Source of the DNA: Monarcha castaneiventris obscurior
Lineage: Eukaryota > Chordata > Aves > Passeriformes > Monarchidae
Assembly: GCA_026261815.1 (NCBI GenBank)
Contig: JAMPIT010000481.1
Span: forward strand, 186,001 to 250,000
Length of the DNA stretch: 64,000 nucleotides
Direction of reading: 5' to 3'
Numbering within the stretch: position 1 is the first letter of the stretch; each line of letters begins with the position of its first letter. This document shows positions 42,001-48,974 of the stretch, one piece after another. The notes under the pieces are model-generated. The model was not told the DNA's origin, made no database searches, and was given only the letters and a program-made list of their open reading frames with translations. The translations under genes and the position numbers were made by a program.

Positions 42001-45000
42001 TGGGGAAGCCACGGACGTGGGTCGGAGCGGGGACACGTTTGTGGCCACGTCGCTGCGCGAGGCCATCAGCAGCGTGGACCACGCCATCAACTCCACACGC
42101 ACTGAGCTCTTCAGCAAGTAAGTGTGGGAAGTGCCTCGAGCTGGGGCCTGAAGCAGAAAAGTGTTAAAAACCCACAAGAAATGAAGCTTTCTGAAAGCTC
42201 ATTTTATCACTGACAACCCGCAAATGAAAGCTGCAGAATTGTTTCGAGTGTTGGAGGTTGAAGCTGCGCCATGTGGGATGTGATAGAGCTTCCCAATAGG
42301 CATTTGGGATTCTGGAAAAATGAGATACACAAGCATCTTCTCTTTTGACACTTCTATCTGCATTTTGTCAGCCAGAGTTGGTTCTGTAGACAGTGAATAA
42401 AAAAGGAAATAATCAGAGTAGTCATTTTATGAATGCAACTGACTTTGTGGAGGGTGAACAGAAATAATAATATAAAAATCCTAAGTATTTCCTCAATAAA
42501 AAAATAAATTCTCGAGTGAATATGATTCCCTCCTCTTCTACGCCAATATATGTTTTTATTGGAAGGATGGATAGTTTGTGTTAAGATCAAAACCCTCTGG
42601 GTTTCAGCTGTTGAAAAGTGAAAAAATAAATTGCTATCACAGAAAAACTCCAGAGATACTGAGAGAATTAAATATGTGCATTTTCCTGGGGAAAAATTCC
42701 CTTTCTTTAATCATCTGCAATGCGCAGGTGAGCCACATTGGTCTTATGCACTAATTTGGGGGCCAAGCACTAGACCAGGCTTAGAGCTTGACTCTTGCTG
42801 CTTGTAGGGTCTCACTGCCCTGAGCAGAGTTAATTTTAATGATCCTGCATCACTTTTAATTCCTGGAAACAGGCGCCCCAAGACTCCCAATGACCTCCTG
42901 GCTCTGTTCCGCTACCCGAGGGACCCCTACACCATCGAGACAGCCAGGGCAGGGGAGATCTTTGAAAGGACCCTGCAGCTGATTCAGGAACACGTGCAGC
43001 AAGGGCTGATCGTGGACGTGAATGTCACAGGTAGGAGAGATTTCATTTCCCTTCTTAATTTTGTGCACAGGATGAAATAAAAACAATGTGTAGACATCCA
43101 GGAAGTTTAAAATGTGCCAAGGTATATCAGAAATCTGTATAAATGTTGGGTATATGATGAAGTGTGTTGTCTGGGTGGCAATTCTTTCTATATCTCATGT
43201 TTTTTTTAATAGCTGAAGGTCTTGTGTTCACCGAACCGATTTGATACCCAGGCAATGGTTTTGTAAAGGTTCCTCAGATGGCTATAAAAGCCCTATTCCT
43301 TAAAAAATATTAACCAACTAACCGATGAAGGAATATCCCTGTGGGTCTGAAGCTCAGAGCCTCAACAGCATGGTCTGAGATGCTTCCTGCCCTCCAAATG
43401 GCAGTGAGAACAATGCTGTGAACTCTGGGGTATCTGGGTGCTGTTACAGAAGAAGAGGGAATATCCCTCCTCTCTACTACTTTGACCTCTTAGCTACAAA
43501 CTCAGGTAAGTCCCAGCAGCTCAGGTTCCTTCTGTTGAGGCAGGATAGCAAACAACAAAGCAACGTAATGCCTAAAATACCTCATGAAGTCCAAGCATGC
43601 AGCAGCTGGACCCCAAAACTTGCTGCCTGGGACTTCCTTGATATACAGCAAACATTCCTGTACCCTGCATGCTTCTTTCTACCTATACGTGTGATTCATC
43701 ATGCAGCAGGCATGTGTGTTTGGGGCCTGTAAATATTTTTTTCCTGCCTGGATGTATTCCAGGGTGCGAGGAGTCTCTCTCCAGGCAGCAGGTCTGGTCT
43801 GGGCTGGTTGGACTGCCAGCCTCTCCTCCTCATTGCCCTGTCAGCATCCACACAATGCAGCATCATTCAGCACTTTCACACGGCGCAGCAGCACCCTGGC
43901 AGTCACCCACGGCTTCCTGCTGCTCGTCACGTAGAGCTTGGGTGGGTGATGGAGCTCATGATGGCAGCAATAACCCAGGGAGCCATAAAATATACCTAGA
44001 ATAGGGACTAAGACCACCCCCACAGTTTGCTCTGCCAGTGACAAGTTTCCAGCTCTGTGCAGTTAAACTCTTTCCCCCTTTTTTTGCTTTGTGGGCCTGA
44101 TACCATCCCGTGCTTCCTTTGCTTCCCATAAATTCCACAGCAAAAGCACGCTCAGAGCCCCAGCCATCACATGCCCACCCTGACAGGGGTTTTCACACGG
44201 AGCCGTTCCAAGGGACAGTGGGAATCAGGAGGCTGCAGGTGATGCCTGACCTGGTGCTTTGCCCTTCCCTTCGCAGGCTATCGCTACAATGACCTGGTGT
44301 CCCCTCACTACCTGACCATGATCGCCAACCTGTCGGGCTGCTCCGCCCACCGCCGGACGCCCAACTGCTCCGACATCTGCTTCCACAAGAAGTACAGGAC
44401 CCACGACGGCTCTTGCAACAACCTCCAGCACCCCATGTGGGGTGCGTCCCTCACAGCCTTCCAGAGGCTCCTCAAACCTGCCTACCAGAATGGATTTAAC
44501 CTCCCCCGAGGGTTTTCCTTGGCAGAAGATGCCACGGATCTGCCCCTTCCTCTACCTCGCCTTGTCTCCACTGCCATGATCGGGACCGAGACCATCACCC
44601 CCGATGACCAGTTCACGCACATGCTCATGCAGTGGGGCCAGTTCCTGGACCACGACATGGACCAGACGGTGGCAGCCATCAGCATGTCCCGTTTCTCAGA
44701 CGGAGCCCCTTGCAGCGAGGTGTGCAGCAATGACCCTCCCTGCTTCTCCATCACGGTCCCCGCCAACGACCCCCGCGTGCGGAACGGGCGCTGCATGTTC
44801 TTTGTGCGCTCCAGCCCTGTGTGCGGCAGCGGGATGACCTCCCTGCTGATGAACTCTGTCTATGCCAGGGAGCAGATCAATCACCTGACATCCTACATTG
44901 ATGCCTCCAACGTTTATGGCAGCACGGAGCAGGAATCGCGGGAGCTGCGGGATCTGAGCGGCCAGAAAGGGCTGCTGAAGCGAGGGCAAGTCGTGCCCGG

Positions 45001-48000
45001 CTCAGGGAAGCATCTCCTTCCCTTTGCCGTGGGGCCACCCACGGAGTGCATGAGGGATGAGAACGAGAGCCCCGTGCCGTGCTTCCTGGCAGGAGACCAC
45101 CGCGCCAACGAGCAGCTGGGGCTCACGGCCATGCACACGCTGTGGTTCAGGGAGCACAACCGCGTTGCCACCGAGCTGGCCACCCTCAACCCGCACTGGG
45201 ACGGGGATCTCCTGTACCACGAGGCACGAAAGATTGTGGGTGCCCAGATGCAGCACATCACCTATGCCCAGTGGCTGCCCAAGGTCCTGGGGGAGGCTGG
45301 GATGAAGATGCTGGGTGAGTACAAAGGTTACAACCCCAATGTCAATGCGGGGATTCTCAACGCCTTTGCCACGGCCGCTTTTCGCTTCGGGCACACCTTG
45401 ATCAACCCCATCCTGTACCGGCTGAACGAGACCTTCCAGCCCATCCGACAAGGCCACATCCCCCTGCACAAGGCCTTCTTCTCCCCTTTCAGGATCATGC
45501 AGGAAGGGGGGATTGACCCCCTCCTCCGTGGGCTGTTTGGGGTTCCTGGGAAAATGCGGGTGCCCTCTGAACTCCTCAACATGGAGCTGACAGAGAAACT
45601 CTTCTCCATGGCACACTCTGTGTCACTGGACTTGGCTGCTATCAACATCCAGAGAGGGCGAGACCACGGCATCCCACCCTACAATGACTTCAGGGTCTTC
45701 TGCAACCTCTCCTCTGCACAGGAGTTCGAGGACCTCAGAAATGAGATAAAGAACTTGGAGATCAGAGAAAAGCTCAGGAGGTACTGTAGCCTGGATGTGG
45801 AAGCATCAAAATTACTGGAGACCAGTCAGTGAAAAGTTCCTGCTTCTTCCAGAACACCCATGGAATAACCTTCCCAGATATTGTCCCCCACAGATGTTCA
45901 GATAGGGTAATAACTGTGGTTTAACAATGGGGTAAGACAAATGAGGTTTCTCCAAGTGATCAGTCTGGTTCTGGGTGGAATGTTGTTAGGCACTGCTGTG
46001 GTGTAGTTTGGGAGCAGATTGAGCCTTGGAGCTATTTTCCAGTCAGACTAAACTGCGTCCTATCTGCCCTGGCTGCCTCTTCCAAGGCAGGTCTTTATCC
46101 CATTGTCTTTTAGATAGAACCATTAAAAATATTGACCAGATGAGTTCCTGACATACAAATTTCTATGTTGGTATCAGATTTATATTATGTCTACCCTTTG
46201 AGATACTTTTAACCTTTTTTTAAAAATTTTTATATTGGTTATCCTGCAGTTTATATGGAACTACCAAAAATATTGACCTGTTTCCAGCACTGATGGTGGA
46301 GGACCTTGTCCCTGGGACCAGAGTGGGACCAACACTGATGTGCCTGTTAACGACTCAGTTCAGAAGGCTGAGAGATGGAGACAGGTATTATCGTTGGAGC
46401 CATCCCAAATCCTTTCGTTATTCTGTTTTGGAGGGTTTTTGCCTTACAGAAAGAAGCAGGATCTGTAATTTTTAATTATTTATTGTCTTATGATATGAGG
46501 AACAGTGTTCTCTGTCCAGTGTATTTGGAAAAGCACTTGTCACAGTTACTGTCAAGGTGTCCTTTCTTGATTTAGTGATTCTCATTTCACTGCAGAACAC
46601 TGGGAATCATTGAGGATGTTCCCAATTTCTCATGAAAATGCTAGAAAATGTCCACAGGAGCTCTTTTATAATCCCTGTTTGCTGCTTGTGTGAACGAGAC
46701 ATGTCTTTGCCTGGTGATGCACTTAGGGCAGGAGCACGGGGGTTTGTGGGTTCAGAAAAAGCCATCTGTGTTTGCAGCCACCCGACACCAGAGCAGACGC
46801 TCATATTGAGGGGTGTGGGTGCTGCCACACAGATGTCAGGGAACTCTTCTTCCTCTCCCAGCCTCACTCACTCACTCACTTACTCACTTACTCACTCACT
46901 CACTCACTCACTCACTCACTCACTCACTCACTCACTCACTCACTCACTCCCTCCCTCTTCTCCCGCTCCTGAGTCATGCTGTGATTACACCCCACTGCAG
47001 ATTTTGGTATGAGAACCCTGGAGTCTTCACGCCGGCGCAGCTGACTCAGATCAGGCAGGCGTCCCTCGCTCGTGTCATCTGTGACAACAGCGACCACATC
47101 CAGCAGCTGCAGAGGGATGTGTTCCGGGTGGCATCGTACCTGCAGGGCATGGTCAGCTGTGAGGAGATTCCTGCCGTGGACCTGCGCCTGTGGCAGGACT
47201 GTTGTGAGGGTAAGGAGAGGGATGCTCTGGCACTGACTGGTGTGGGCATCACTCTGGGTGGCATCTGGCACACACCACAGCAGCTTTTATTAAATTGTAG
47301 CTGATTTCTGGCTGCACCATGAGAACCTTGTGTCAGCAAATGGGTGCAAAGGGAACAGAAAATAGAATAGAATAGAATAGAATAGAATAGAATAGAATAG
47401 AATAGAATAGAATAGAATAGAATAGAATAGAATAGAATAGAATAGAATAGAATATTTCAGTTGTGGAGGACCTGAAGCAATCATCCTGTCCAACCGCCTG
47501 ATTTGATTCAGGGCTGATCAAAAGTTAAAGCAAATTATTAATTATGTCTTAATTATGTCTTAATTATTATTATTATATTCAAATGCTTCTTAAACCCTGA
47601 GAGGTTTGGGACATTGGCCACCTCTCTAGGAAGCACGTTAGCTTCATTTAATGTGTCTGAAAGCCCACCTCACTGAGAGCTTTTTTCTCTGGCTGGGGGA
47701 GATACTGAAACAGGACATGATCCCTACCATGTGCCACTTCACAGATTCATTTGGGAGCCTAAATCTCTGCCATTAAACCACAGATGCTGCCATGGCCCCT
47801 CTGTGCTGCATTCTGGGTGCAGATGTCCAGCTGAGACATGGCAATCCATGAGTGATGCACACCCTGTTCCACACCTTTGTTGTCTCCTTCCCTCTGGCCC
47901 AAGAGACGTGTCCAGGGTGGATGGTGCAGGAGGGCAGCCCTGCCTTGTGCTGCTGAAATTCACACAGTCCTGCTTTAAACACCAGCGCTCACTGCAGGCT

Positions 48001-48974
48001 TTCCCTTCCTTCCCAAGACTGCCGGACACGAGGGCAATTCAGGGCTCTTTCGCAGCGGTTCCGAAGCAAGAGGTCTCCTGGCTTCAGCTACCCGGAGGAA
48101 AACCCTGCCAAGCACAAGCCTGACTTGCCCAGGTGTAGTATCACCCCTTCTACCTCCATTTTATCAAACAGAAGGTTTTAATAACTCACTCCATTCAGGC
48201 CTCTGAATCTGGCGCTTTGCAGAGGTTTGGGGTCAGGGCTGGATCAGCAGAGAGATGCTGAACTCAGCCAGTCCTCCAACACTTTGGTGCAGAGCCCAAA
48301 TCTGATGTGTAAATACCTGGGCTGAGGGGCTCTTTGGCTGGCATCCCTTGGCAGGTGAATCTGGCAGCTGGGCCCCTCCCTTTGATGCTCACTTGGAGGC
48401 TGGTGTTGGAGAAGGCAGAATGATTCCCTCACCCAGGAAGCCGCTGTTTGCATAACCCCTTTCACTTTCTATCCCCAACCCCAGAAACGAGGCACCTTCC
48501 CCAAGCCCTTCCTCCAGAGAGAACCTTGAGTCCCTTGTGGCTGAACTGGAGAAGACAGTCACTTCTCTAAGGAAACAGGTAAAACTTGGTGTCCCAATGT
48601 TTGTCTTTCATGGAGTTGTGCACCTCAGTGAAGAAAACTTGAGCCAGCATTTTCTTCTTGTGTTTGGGACAAGTTAAAGTTTACCTGTGCAGTGCTGCAG
48701 ACTCCTTGTATTTGGGACAAGTTAAAGATTATCTGTGCAGTGGTGCAGACTCCTTGTGTTTGGGACAGGTTAAAGATTACCTGTGCAGTGGTGCAGACTC
48801 CTTGTATTTGGGACAGGTTAAAGATTACCTGTGCAGTGGTGCAGGCTCCTCTCAGAGCTGCTGCTTTCTCACCCCCAGGTGAATGCACTGGAGAGCCAGC
48901 TGAGGTGGCACCACAGGAACACCAGCACACGTGGACAGGGCAAGAAGGCTGGGGACAAACGGAGAAAAAGATGA
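5859..48974 (+). CDS. PXDNL: Peroxidasin-family secreted haem peroxidase (PXDN/PXDNL-like), complete 22-exon coding region
   Basis: Coding exons: 5859-6022, 15942-16013, 23474-23545, 23789-23860, 26886-26957, 28479-28550, 30061-30230, 32314-32431, 33959-34128, 34586-34858, 35024-35140, 37616-37774, 38958-39070, 40273-40429, 42009-42117, 42873-43030, 44277-45780, 46250-46384, 47001-47209, 48018-48132, 48485-48578, 48879-48974. All junctions are GT-AG with matching phase and give 1,406 residues. Order: signal peptide 1-22, LRRNT 23-54, LRRs 55-175, LRRCT 176-231, Ig1-4 about 232-600, peroxidase about 690-1240, furin site R1324, coiled coil 1357-1384. Peroxidasins use H2O2 and bromide to form sulfilimine cross-links in collagen IV of basement membrane. 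D814, H815, R965, E968 and H1062 match the haem-linking and catalytic residues of active peroxidasin. Human PXDN and PXDNL are about 1,460-1,480 residues; the shortfall is the missing VWC domain. Several stretches resemble PXDNL more than PXDN, but the paralog is unsettled; the symbol is provisional. Confidence 0.95.
12974..13140 (+). mobile_element. CR1 LINE 3' fragment
   Basis: Sense orientation: GTGCCCAGAGAAGCTGTGG, CCAGGTTGGATGGGGCTTGG, then CAGCCCAAACCAGTCTGGG and a terminal TCTACGATTCT. It sits in intron 1. Confidence 0.92.
14645..14858 (+). mobile_element. CR1 LINE 3' fragment
   Basis: Sense orientation and longer than its neighbour at 13 kb: AGAGGGTGCTGAGGCCCTGG through GGTTGGATGGGGTTTGGAGC to the terminal ATTCTATGATTCCATGAT. 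Intron 1. Confidence 0.94.
15942..16013 (+). CDS. PXDNL: Peroxidasin exon 2: leucine-rich repeat 1
   Basis: A 72-base exon encoding residues 55-78 ([18 protein letters not shown] and following). The acceptor is TTTTAG and the donor GTAAGT. It begins and ends in phase 2, like every LRR exon here, so each exon is exactly one 24-residue repeat and can be skipped without shifting the frame. It is nearly identical to the matching human PXDN repeat. Confidence 0.95.
16014..23473 (+). other. Peroxidasin intron 2 (7.5 kb)
   Basis: No repeat element recognised. It has a short poly-A run near 19138 and an isolated CpG-dense patch at about 22583-22622. No exon was seen. Confidence 0.8.
23474..23545 (+). 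CDS. PXDNL: Peroxidasin exon 3: leucine-rich repeat 2
   Basis: A 72-base exon encoding residues 79-102 ([18 protein letters not shown] and following), phase 2 to phase 2, with acceptor GAACAG and donor GTGAGT. The LxxNxI core of an extracellular LRR is visible. Confidence 0.94.
23789..23860 (+). CDS. PXDNL: Peroxidasin exon 4: leucine-rich repeat 3
   Basis: A 72-base exon encoding residues 103-126 ([18 protein letters not shown] and following), phase 2 to phase 2. The donor is GTAAGT. It is only 243 bases from the previous LRR exon, the shortest LRR intron here. The match to peroxidasin LRR3 is strong. Confidence 0.94.
24730..24945 (-). mobile_element. CR1 LINE 3' fragment
   Basis: Complement of the CR1 3' end, starting AATCATAGATTCGTGGAATG and continuing through GGGACACCTTCCACTATCCC to GAAGAATTTCTTCC. 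It lies between LRR3 and LRR4 exons. Confidence 0.93.
26886..26957 (+). CDS. PXDNL: Peroxidasin exon 5: leucine-rich repeat 4
   Basis: A 72-base exon encoding residues 127-150 ([18 protein letters not shown] and following), phase 2 to phase 2, with acceptor TCACAG and donor GTGAGT. The segment following (PKLERL) matches human PXDN exactly. Confidence 0.93.
27745..27782. repeat. 21-bp direct duplication
   Basis: TTCATATCTTTTATCAA occurs at 27745 and again at 27766, a recent-looking tandem duplication in intron 5. Confidence 0.85.
28479..28550 (+). CDS. PXDNL: Peroxidasin exon 6: leucine-rich repeat 5
   Basis: A 72-base exon encoding residues 151-174 ([18 protein letters not shown] and following), phase 2 to phase 2, with acceptor GCTGCAG and donor GTAAGT. 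It is the last full repeat before the C-terminal cap. Confidence 0.93.
30061..30230 (+). CDS. PXDNL: Peroxidasin exon 7: LRR C-terminal cap
   Basis: Encodes residues 175-231. It carries the LRRCT signature [14 protein letters not shown], with later cysteines in TCEAP and FNCG that close the cap by disulfides. It starts in phase 2 and ends in phase 1 at GTGAGC. Confidence 0.95.
30758..30806. repeat. 30-bp direct duplication
   Basis: CTCTGATTTTTAAGTGGAG and CTCTGATTTTTACGTGGAG lie 30 bases apart in intron 7. Confidence 0.75.
32314..32431 (+). CDS. PXDNL: Peroxidasin exon 8: first half of Ig domain 1
   Basis: Encodes residues 232-270, including [12 protein letters not shown], the first disulfide cysteine and the proline-rich turn of an I-set Ig domain. 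The opening ERPRITSEP is the same as in human PXDN. It ends in phase 2 at GTAAGT. Confidence 0.95.
33959..34128 (+). CDS. PXDNL: Peroxidasin exon 9: second half of Ig domain 1
   Basis: Encodes residues 271-327, including DDGTLMIQ-like [10 protein letters not shown] and the second Ig cysteine in [14 protein letters not shown]. The donor GTAATT is weaker than the others but is the only one that keeps phase 1 with the next exon. Confidence 0.93.
34586..34858 (+). CDS. PXDNL: Peroxidasin exon 10: Ig domain 2
   Basis: A single exon for a whole Ig domain, residues 328-418. It opens with [18 protein letters not shown], then VTLEC and QYNCNASN for the disulfide pair. [10 protein letters not shown] is closer to human PXDNL than PXDN. 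The exon is phase 1 on both sides. Confidence 0.95.
35024..35140 (+). CDS. PXDNL: Peroxidasin exon 11: first half of Ig domain 3
   Basis: Encodes residues 419-457, including [18 protein letters not shown] with the first Ig cysteine. Acceptor CTTCCAG, donor GTACTG. The reading continues past the donor to a stop, which is intron. Confidence 0.93.
35477..35700 (-). mobile_element. CR1-family fragment, different subfamily
   Basis: GAATCACAGAATGGAGTGGG, CCTCTAAGATCATCAAGTCC, AACCCAACACTGCC, CACCACTAAACC and GATTCCACCACTTCCCT match another CR1 3' subfamily in antisense. The right limit is vague. Intron 11. Confidence 0.75.
36304..36357. repeat. 18-bp tandem repeat, three copies
   Basis: GGAGGGAAATGGAATATT is repeated three times, with one base change in the last copy. 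It is in peroxidasin intron 11. The unit is divisible by three, which keeps a meaningless frame open. Confidence 0.9.
37616..37774 (+). CDS. PXDNL: Peroxidasin exon 12: second half of Ig domain 3
   Basis: Encodes residues 458-510, including [20 protein letters not shown], the second Ig cysteine. It is very GC-rich compared with its flanking introns. The donor GTGAGC keeps phase 1. Confidence 0.94.
38958..39070 (+). CDS. PXDNL: Peroxidasin exon 13: first half of Ig domain 4
   Basis: Encodes residues 511-548, with [19 protein letters not shown] and the first Ig cysteine. It is the only Ig exon here ending in phase 0 (donor GTACGT). Confidence 0.94.
39982..40031. repeat. 12-bp tandem repeat, four copies
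   Basis: TGTGGGGTGTC-type units are repeated four times in peroxidasin intron 13, about 240 bases before exon 14. Confidence 0.88.
40273..40429 (+). CDS. PXDNL: Peroxidasin exon 14: second half of Ig domain 4
   Basis: Encodes residues 549-600: [20 protein letters not shown], then [14 protein letters not shown] with the second cysteine. This stretch resembles human PXDNL ([16 protein letters not shown]) more than PXDN (GVQVTESGKFH, RNTIG), as recalled. Confidence 0.95.
40862..40945 (-). mobile_element. Short CR1-family fragment
   Basis: AAAATCATAGAATCATAGG followed by GGCTGGAAAAGGCCTCCAAG and ATCATCAAGTCCAACC is the complement of a CR1 3' terminus. It is under 100 bases, in intron 14. Confidence 0.78.
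42009..42117 (+). CDS. PXDNL: Peroxidasin exon 15: linker between Ig domains and peroxidase domain
   Basis: Encodes residues 601-636, including [11 protein letters not shown] and the conserved [13 protein letters not shown]. Asn in INST is a probable N-glycosylation site. It ends in phase 2 at GTAAGT. Confidence 0.93.
42873..43030 (+). CDS. PXDNL: Peroxidasin exon 16: start of the peroxidase region
   Basis: Encodes residues 637-689, including [17 protein letters not shown] and [18 protein letters not shown], typical of the peroxidasin segment before the haem domain. It ends in phase 1 at GTAGGA. Confidence 0.95.
44277..45780 (+). CDS. PXDNL: Peroxidasin exon 17: catalytic haem peroxidase core
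   Basis: A 1,504-base exon, residues 690-1190, holding almost the whole animal haem peroxidase fold. [10 protein letters not shown] gives haem-linked D814 (44648-44650) and distal H815 (44651-44653). GDHRANEQ gives catalytic R965 (45101-45103) and haem-linked E968. FRFGHTL gives proximal H1062 (45392-45394). [12 protein letters not shown] is the calcium-binding region. C724 corresponds to human C736, which joins trimer subunits. Human PXDNL has E in place of the haem-linked D and is reported inactive, whereas this protein keeps the active set. The frame continues 17 codons past donor GTACTG to a TGA, which is intron. Confidence 0.97.
46250..46384 (+). CDS. PXDNL: Peroxidasin exon 18: peroxidase domain C-terminal part
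   Basis: Encodes residues 1191-1235: [20 protein letters not shown], then [10 protein letters not shown] and RLRDGDR. The joined codon at the previous junction is Ser, where human PXDN has Arg. GTRVGP matches PXDNL rather than PXDN (GSRLGP). It ends in phase 2. Confidence 0.95.
46863..46949. repeat. (ACTC)n microsatellite in intron 18
   Basis: About 21 near-perfect ACTC units with two T-for-C changes near the left end. It ends about 50 bases before the exon 19 acceptor, where it supplies part of the pyrimidine-rich context. Confidence 0.96.
47001..47209 (+). CDS. PXDNL: Peroxidasin exon 19: end of peroxidase domain
   Basis: Encodes residues 1236-1305: [33 protein letters not shown] and [12 protein letters not shown]1303 is the equivalent of human C1315, the trimer disulfide partner. 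The acceptor sits 51 bases after a long (ACTC)n tract. Confidence 0.95.
47361..47453. repeat. (AATAG)18 microsatellite
   Basis: Eighteen perfect AATAG units fill 47361-47450, followed by a partial unit. The array joins directly onto an antisense CR1 end, so it probably grew from the short repeated tail of that element. Confidence 0.97.
47454..47690 (-). mobile_element. CR1 LINE 3' fragment
   Basis: The text resembles the complement of a CR1 3' end: TTCAGTTGTGGAGGACCT, CATCCTGTCCAAC, CAGGGCTGATCAAAAGTTAAAGCA, CTTCTTAAACCCTGAGAGG, CCACCTCTCTAGGAAGC. It differs from the subfamily represented elsewhere in the window. It lies in intron 19. Confidence 0.75.
48018..48132 (+). CDS. PXDNL: Peroxidasin exon 20: post-peroxidase linker with furin site
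   Basis: Encodes residues 1306-1343, starting [15 protein letters not shown] followed by S (cleavage after R1324) fits the R-X-K-R furin consensus and aligns with the human PXDN cleavage at R1336. The acceptor is CCCAAG, with a good pyrimidine tract. It ends in phase 2 at GTGTAG. Confidence 0.9.
48485..48578 (+). CDS. PXDNL: Peroxidasin exon 21: coiled coil
   Basis: Encodes residues 1344-1375. After a Ser/Pro-rich stretch, [20 protein letters not shown] starts a coiled coil with a/d positions L1358, L1361, L1365, V1369, L1372. It corresponds to the human segment preceding the VWC domain. It ends in phase 0 at GTAAAA. Confidence 0.88.
48655..48850. repeat. 48-bp minisatellite, about four copies, in the last peroxidasin intron
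   Basis: The phrase TTTGGGACA recurs at 48663, 48711, 48759 and 48807, exactly 48 bases apart, and the units are about 95% alike. Because 48 is divisible by three, a 16-residue repeat stays open in frame on both strands. The array ends about 30 bases before the acceptor of exon 22. It is intronic, with no sign of coding use. Confidence 0.93.
48879..48974 (+). CDS. PXDNL: Peroxidasin exon 22: end of coiled coil, basic tail and stop; no VWC domain
   Basis: Encodes residues 1376-1406. VNALESQLR continues the heptads (V1376, L1379, L1383), then come an NTST glycosylation sequon and a basic end, [11 protein letters not shown], followed by TGA (48972-48974). Peroxidasins normally run on into a cysteine-rich VWC domain here, and none is seen in frame. 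The exon could instead splice out at an internal weak site, but no VWC-like exon was recognised downstream. Confidence 0.82.
   Translation: MNALESQLRWHHRNTSTRGQGKKAGDKRRKR

Larger units (their letters stand above)
30231..44276 (+). other. Peroxidasin introns 7-16
   Basis: The introns between the LRR cap and the catalytic exon. Contents recognised: a 30-bp duplication (30758), an antisense CR1 (35477), an 18-bp array (36304), an AT dinucleotide run near 38088-38103, a 12-bp array (39982) and a short CR1 (40862). No further exons or RNA genes were seen. Confidence 0.75.

Noticed and set aside
45002..45616. 204-codon minus-strand frame
   Set aside because: It is the antisense shadow of the GC-rich peroxidase exon.
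45781..45832. Extension of the peroxidase frame past exon 17 to a stop
   Set aside because: It starts at a good donor (GTACTG), and the next exon at 46250 restores the conserved LYG and IDLFPAL sequence in phase.
48625..48930. Repeat-containing frames on both strands at the 48-bp array
   Set aside because: They remain open only because the unit length is divisible by three. The array is intronic between two well-supported exons.
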